This document shows, piece by piece, positions 59,487 to 64,000 of a stretch of 64,000 nt of DNA. The stretch's first letter is position 1, and every line of letters starts with the position of its first letter. The position numbers and the translations under genes were made by a program. Source of the stretch: Salmonella bongori NCTC 12419 (GTDB lineage: Bacteria; Pseudomonadota; Gammaproteobacteria; Enterobacterales; Enterobacteriaceae); assembly GCF_000252995.1 (NCBI RefSeq), contig NC_015761.1:1674001-1738000 (forward strand), written 5' to 3'. The notes under the pieces are model-generated. The model was not told the origin of the DNA. It worked only from the letters and a program-made list of their open reading frames with translations, and did no database searches.

Positions 59487-61049
59487 ATGCAAACATCAAA
59501 ACCAACGCTTGAACTATTAACCTGCGACGCCGTTTACCGGGAAAATCCGACGGCGCTTTTTCACCAGGTTTGCGGCGATCGCCCGGCCACGCTGCTGCTG
59601 GAATCCGCGGATATCGATAGTAAAGACGATTTGAAAAGCCTGTTGCTGGTAGATAGCGCGCTGCGCATCACCGCCTTAGGCGACACGGTCACTATTCAGG
59701 CCTTGTCTGATAATGGCGCTGCTTTATTGCCATTACTGGATGCCGTCCTGCCGGCTGGGGTAGAAAATGAATCGCTGCCTGCCGGACGTCTCCTGCGCTT
59801 TCCGCCCGTCAGCCCTTTATTAGATGAAGATGCCCGCTTATGTTCCCTGTCGGTATTTGATGCATTCCGTCTGTTGCAGAGCCTGGTAAACGTACCGGCA
59901 CAAGAGCGGGAAGCCATGTTCTTTGGGGGGCTGTTTGCCTATGACCTGGTAGCCGGCTTTGAAGCCCTTCCCCTACTTGAGGCGGGCAATAACTGCCCGG
60001 ACTACTGCTTCTATCTGGCAGAAACGTTAATGGTGATAGATCACCAGAAAAAAAGTACCCGTATTCAGGCCAGTTTGTTTACCGCGAATGACGGAGAAAA
60101 ACAACGCCTGAACGCCCGTCTGACGCATCTTAGTCAACAATTAACGCAGCCCGCGCCGCCGTTGCCGGTAACGCCAGTGCCGGACATGCGCTGCGAATGC
60201 AATCAGAGCGATGACGCGTTCGGTGTGGTGGTACGCCAGTTGCAAAAAGCGATTCGCGCAGGCGAAATCTTTCAGGTAGTACCGTCGCGCCGCTTTTCAA
60301 TGCCCTGCCCGTCACCGCTGGCCGCTTATTATGTGCTGAAAAAGAGCAATCCAAGCCCGTATATGTTCTTTATGCAGGATGAGAGTTTCACCCTCTTCGG
60401 CGCATCGCCGGAAAGCTCGCTGAAATATGACGCCACCAGCCGCCAGATTGAGATTTACCCCATTGCGGGTACCCGACCACGTGGTCGCCGCGCTGATGGT
60501 TCGCTGGACAAAGACCTTGATAGCCGCATAGAACTCGATATGCGGACCGACCATAAAGAGCTTTCCGAGCATCTGATGCTGGTTGATCTGGCGCGCAACG
60601 ATCTGGCGCGCATCTGTACGCCGGGCAGTCGCTACGTTGCCGATCTGACAAAAGTTGACCGCTATTCGTACGTGATGCATCTGGTTTCTCGGGTCGTGGG
60701 CGAACTGCGTCACGATCTTGATGCGCTGCACGCGTACCGCGCCTGCATGAACATGGGGACCCTGAGCGGTGCACCGAAAGTACGCGCCATGCAGCTGATT
60801 GCCGAGGCGGAAGGACAGCGGCGCGGCAGTTATGGTGGCGCGGTGGGTTATTTTACTGCCCACGGCGATCTGGATACCTGCATTGTTATCCGTTCCGCGC
60901 TGGTGGAAAACGGAATTGCTACTGTACAGGCTGGCGCCGGAATTGTGCTGGATTCCGTTGCGCAATCTGAAGCCGATGAGACCCGCAATAAAGCACGCGC
61001 TGTACTGCGTGCTATCGCCACCGCGCATCATGCACAGGAGACCTTCTGA
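59487..61049 (+). CDS. trpE: Anthranilate synthase component I
   Basis: Chorismate-utilising subunit that makes anthranilate from chorismate with ammonia supplied by TrpD, and is inhibited by tryptophan through the N-terminal LLES region. 520 residues from the ATG at 59487 (MQTSKPTLELL, ribosome-binding site GAGAA); an ATG four codons earlier is in frame. Catalytic stretches include IFQVVPSRRFS, PIAGTRPRGR and GTLSGAPKVRAM. The stop overlaps the trpD ATG (TGATG), giving coupled translation. Confidence 0.97.
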   Translation: MQTSKPTLELLTCDAVYRENPTALFHQVCGDRPATLLLESADIDSKDDLKSLLLVDSALRITALGDTVTIQALSDNGAALLPLLDAVLPAGVENESLPAGRLLRFPPVSPLLDEDARLCSLSVFDAFRLLQSLVNVPAQEREAMFFGGLFAYDLVAGFEALPLLEAGNNCPDYCFYLAETLMVIDHQKKSTRIQASLFTANDGEKQRLNARLTHLSQQLTQPAPPLPVTPVPDMRCECNQSDDAFGVVVRQLQKAIRAGEIFQVVPSRRFSMPCPSPLAAYYVLKKSNPSPYMFFMQDESFTLFGASPESSLKYDATSRQIEIYPIAGTRPRGRRADGSLDKDLDSRIELDMRTDHKELSEHLMLVDLARNDLARICTPGSRYVADLTKVDRYSYVMHLVSRVVGELRHDLDALHAYRACMNMGTLSGAPKVRAMQLIAEAEGQRRGSYGGAVGYFTAHGDLDTCIVIRSALVENGIATVQAGAGIVLDSVAQSEADETRNKARAVLRAIATAHHAQETF

Positions 61050-62644
61050 TGGCTGATATTCTGCTGCTCGATAACATCGACTCGTTTACCTGGAACCTGG
61101 CAGATCAGCTACGGGCCAACGGCCACAACGTGGTGATTTATCGTAATCATATCCCGGCGCAAACGCTTATCGATCGCCTGACGACGATGAAAAACCCGGT
61201 GCTAATGCTTTCTCCCGGCCCAGGCGCTCCCAGCGAGGCGGGCTGTATGCCGGAGTTGCTTACCCGACTGCGCGGCAAGTTACCGATCATTGGCATTTGT
61301 CTGGGGCATCAGGCCATTGTCGAAGCTTATGGCGGTTATGTCGGCCAGGCGGGAGAAATCCTCCATGGCAAAGCATCCAGTATTGAACATGACGGTCAGG
61401 CGATGTTCGCCGGGCTGGCGAATCCATTGCCAGTCGCACGTTATCATTCACTGGTCGGCAGTAATATTCCCGCCGGGCTGACCATTAACGCCCATTTCAA
61501 CGGCATGGTGATGGCGGTACGTCACGATGTGGATCGCGTCTGCGGGTTTCAGTTCCATCCGGAATCTATCCTGACAACACAGGGCGCGCGTCTACTGGAG
61601 CAAACATTAGCCTGGGCGCAGCAAAAGCTGGAACCGACAAATACTCTACAACCGGTCCTGGAAAAACTCTATCAGGCGCAAACCCTGACCCAGCAGGAGA
61701 GCCATCAACTGTTTTCAGCGGTCGTCCGCGGCGAACTTAAACCAGAACAATTGGCCGCCGCGCTGGTGAGTATGAAGATTCGCGGCGAACACCCTCATGA
61801 AATTGCCGGCGCCGCTACCGCGCTGCTGGAAAATGCCGCCCCATTCCCACGCCCGGACTATCTGTTTGCGGATATCGTCGGTACCGGGGGCGACGGCAGC
61901 AACAGTATCAATATTTCCACCGCCAGCGCCTTTGTTGCGGCGGCCTGCGGACTAAAAGTGGCGAAACACGGTAACCGCAGCGTGTCCAGCAAATCGGGAT
62001 CATCCGACCTGTTGGCAGCATTCGGCATTAATCTGGATATGAATGCCGATAAATCTCGCCAGGCCTTAGATGAGCTGGGCGTATGTTTTCTGTTCGCACC
62101 GAAATACCACACTGGATTCCGTCACGCGATGCCGGTTCGCCAGCAGTTAAAAACCCGGACGTTGTTCAACGTACTCGGCCCTCTGATCAACCCGGCGCAT
62201 CCGCCGCTGGCGTTAATTGGCGTTTACAGCCCTGAGCTGGTGCTGCCCATTGCGGAAACCTTACGAGTGTTGGGCTATCAGCGTGCGGCGGTGGTACATA
62301 GCGGCGGCATGGATGAAGTATCGCTCCATGCGCCGACAATTGTCGCAGAACTGCATAACAACGAAATTAAAAGCTATCAACTTACCGCGGAGGATTTTGG
62401 CCTGACGCCTTACCATCAGGAACAATTGGCCGGCGGTACGCCGGAAGAAAACCGTGACATTCTGACGCGGTTATTACAAGGTAAAGGCGATGCCGCGCAT
62501 GAGGCCGCTGTTGCCGCTAACGTGGCGATGTTAATGCGGTTGCATGGTCAGGAAGATCTCAAAAACAACGCGCAAACCGTACTCGATGTTCTGCGCAATG
62601 GCATCGCTTATGACAAAGTCACCGCACTGGCGGCAAGAGGGTAA
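61049..62644 (+). CDS. trpD: Bifunctional glutamine amidotransferase / anthranilate phosphoribosyltransferase TrpD (TrpGD)
   Basis: Fusion typical of enteric bacteria. The N-terminal class I glutamine amidotransferase (about residues 1-195) feeds ammonia to TrpE: catalytic Cys in GICLGHQAIVEAYGG and His-Glu in FQFHPESIL. The C-terminal phosphoribosyltransferase (about 200-531) transfers phosphoribose to anthranilate: PRPP-binding GTGGDGSNSINIST and KHGNRSVSSKSGS. 531 residues, family length. The gap to trpC is 3 bp. Confidence 0.97.
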   Translation: MADILLLDNIDSFTWNLADQLRANGHNVVIYRNHIPAQTLIDRLTTMKNPVLMLSPGPGAPSEAGCMPELLTRLRGKLPIIGICLGHQAIVEAYGGYVGQAGEILHGKASSIEHDGQAMFAGLANPLPVARYHSLVGSNIPAGLTINAHFNGMVMAVRHDVDRVCGFQFHPESILTTQGARLLEQTLAWAQQKLEPTNTLQPVLEKLYQAQTLTQQESHQLFSAVVRGELKPEQLAAALVSMKIRGEHPHEIAGAATALLENAAPFPRPDYLFADIVGTGGDGSNSINISTASAFVAAACGLKVAKHGNRSVSSKSGSSDLLAAFGINLDMNADKSRQALDELGVCFLFAPKYHTGFRHAMPVRQQLKTRTLFNVLGPLINPAHPPLALIGVYSPELVLPIAETLRVLGYQRAAVVHSGGMDEVSLHAPTIVAELHNNEIKSYQLTAEDFGLTPYHQEQLAGGTPEENRDILTRLLQGKGDAAHEAAVAANVAMLMRLHGQEDLKNNAQTVLDVLRNGIAYDKVTALAARG

Positions 62645-62647
62645 ATA

Positions 62648-64000
62648 ATGCAAACCGTTTTAGCGAAAATCGTCGCTGATAAGGCGATTTGGGTAGAAGC
62701 CCGTAAGCAGCAACAGCCGCTGGCCAGTTTTCAAAATGAGATCCAGCCAAGTACGCGCCATTTTTATGCTGCATTACAGGGCGCGCGTACCGCCTTCATC
62801 CTGGAATGTAAGAAAGCCTCGCCATCAAAAGGCGTGATACGCGATGATTTCGATCCCGCGCGTATTGCAGGTATTTATAAACATTACGCCTCGGCGATTT
62901 CCGTTCTCACCGACGAAAAATATTTCCAGGGAAGTTTTGATTTTCTGTCGATCGTCAGCCAAAACGCGCCACAGCCGATTCTGTGTAAAGATTTTATTAT
63001 CGACCCTTACCAGATTTACCTTGCTCGTTACTATCAGGCTGATGCGTGCTTACTGATGCTGTCAGTATTGGATGATGAGCAATACCGTCAACTCGCCGCT
63101 GTCGCACACAGCCTGAAAATGGGCGTGCTCACAGAGGTCAGTAATGACGAAGAACGCGAGCGTGCGATGGCGTTAGGCGCGAAAGTAGTAGGCATCAACA
63201 ATCGCGATCTGCGTGATTTGTCGATTGATTTGAATCGCACTCGCCAGTTGGCGCCAGGACTTGGCCACGGCGTGACTGTTATCAGCGAGTCCGGAATTAA
63301 CACTTACAGGCAGGTGCGCGAATTGAGCCACTTCGCCAATGGTTTTTTAATTGGCTCGGCATTAATGGCGCATAACGATCTTAACGCCGCCGTTCGACGT
63401 GTGCTGCTTGGTGAGAATAAAGTCTGTGGCTTGACCCGCGCCCAGGACGCCAAGGCCGCCTACGCATCGGGGGCCGTTTATGGTGGACTGATTTTCGCTC
63501 CCGCCTCGCCTCGCGTAGTGAATATCGACCAGGCGCGGGAGGTGATTGCCGCTGCGCCGCTGCAGTACGTCGGCGTTTTTCAGAACGCGGATATCGCCGA
63601 CGTTTGCCATAAAGCCTCGACCCTGTCGCTTTCTGCTGTACAACTACACGGTAGCGAAGACCAGGCGTATATCACCGCGCTGCGCGCTGCATTGCCGCAA
63701 AATGTGCAAATCTGGAAAGCACTGAGCGTTAGCGACACGCTTCCCGCACGCGATTATCACCATGTCGATAAATACATTTTCGACAATGGCCAGGGCGGCA
63801 GCGGGCAACGGTTCGACTGGTCGCTGCTACAGGGACAATCGCTGGATAATGTGCTGCTGGCTGGCGGGCTGGCAGCAGATAACTGTGTACAGGCGGCGCA
63901 AGCCGGTTGTACTGGTCTCGATTTTAATTCTGGCGTCGAGTCACAGCCGGGCATCAAAGATGCTCGTCTTCTGGCCTCGGTTTTCCAGACACTGCGCGCA
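62648..64000 (+). CDS. trpC: Bifunctional IGP synthase / PRA isomerase TrpC (TrpCF), 3' end cut
   Basis: Two fused TIM barrels. The N-terminal half (about residues 1-255) is indole-3-glycerol phosphate synthase with ECKKASPSKG, the catalytic Lys in LCKDFIID and VISESGIN. The C-terminal half is phosphoribosylanthranilate isomerase with KVCGLTRAQDAKAA, SAVQLHG and LLAGGLAADNC. 451 codons are visible from the ATG at 62648, ending FQTLRA. The E. coli protein is about 452-453 residues, so only the last residue or two and the stop lie beyond the window. trpB and trpA are expected next. Confidence 0.97.
   Translation, partial: MQTVLAKIVADKAIWVEARKQQQPLASFQNEIQPSTRHFYAALQGARTAFILECKKASPSKGVIRDDFDPARIAGIYKHYASAISVLTDEKYFQGSFDFLSIVSQNAPQPILCKDFIIDPYQIYLARYYQADACLLMLSVLDDEQYRQLAAVAHSLKMGVLTEVSNDEERERAMALGAKVVGINNRDLRDLSIDLNRTRQLAPGLGHGVTVISESGINTYRQVRELSHFANGFLIGSALMAHNDLNAAVRRVLLGENKVCGLTRAQDAKAAYASGAVYGGLIFAPASPRVVNIDQAREVIAAAPLQYVGVFQNADIADVCHKASTLSLSAVQLHGSEDQAYITALRAALPQNVQIWKALSVSDTLPARDYHHVDKYIFDNGQGGSGQRFDWSLLQGQSLDNVLLAGGLAADNCVQAAQAGCTGLDFNSGVESQPGIKDARLLASVFQTLRA

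Overview
The window is enterobacterial chromosome and reads as Salmonella. Gene order follows the Escherichia coli tyrR to trp segment almost gene for gene, and the sap-fabI junction carries a Salmonella-type insertion: a degenerate EAL regulator of the STM1697 type and a type III effector-like gene. Several proteins (TrpE, TrpL, PspF, SapA) differ from what I remember of S. Typhimurium LT2, and LT2 as I recall it lacks the ycjM-ycjW/ompG block. A divergent lineage (a non-subspecies-I S. enterica or S. bongori) therefore fits best; that placement is inference.

Layout. 1-8 kb: mppA (cut by the left edge), mpaA and ycjG for murein peptide uptake and recycling, tpx (thiol peroxidase), tyrR with a TyrR box in its upstream region, and the ycjF-ycjX pair behind a sigma-32-like promoter. 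8-21.7 kb: a carbohydrate locus with the LacI-type regulator ycjW, porin ompG and a long minus-strand operon ycjMNOPQRSTUV. It encodes a complete sugar ABC importer (binding protein, two permeases, intact ATPase), glucosylglycerate and kojibiose phosphorylases, beta-phosphoglucomutase, and the three-enzyme D-guloside to D-glucoside pathway. Two identical imperfect palindromes look like YcjW operators. 21.8-24.6 kb: phage-shock operon pspABCD facing pspF, with a sigma-54 promoter; pspE is not where expected. 24.7-30 kb: sapABCDF.

30-33 kb: an AT-rich accessory patch holding the degenerate EAL protein (with a run of eight G), a SopF/DUF3626-family gene with the ADP-ribosyltransferase key residues in register, and a small exported cysteine-rich peptide. 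As I recall LT2, this is where the effector kinase gene steC sits. This is the most unusual part of the window.

33-64 kb: core genome. fabI, yciW, rnb, pdeR, yciZ, yciT, osmB; the lapA-lapB-pyrF-yciH operon; pgpB, ribA, acnA; small-protein genes ymiC, yciX and ymiA; cysB, topA, yciN, sohB, yciK, btuR, rluB, yciO, rnm; and trpLEDC with promoter, operator, leader peptide and attenuator. trpC runs off the right edge. REP/BIME-type repeats lie after tpx, between yciN and sohB, and between btuR and rluB. I saw no tRNA, rRNA, CRISPR, insertion sequence or prophage.
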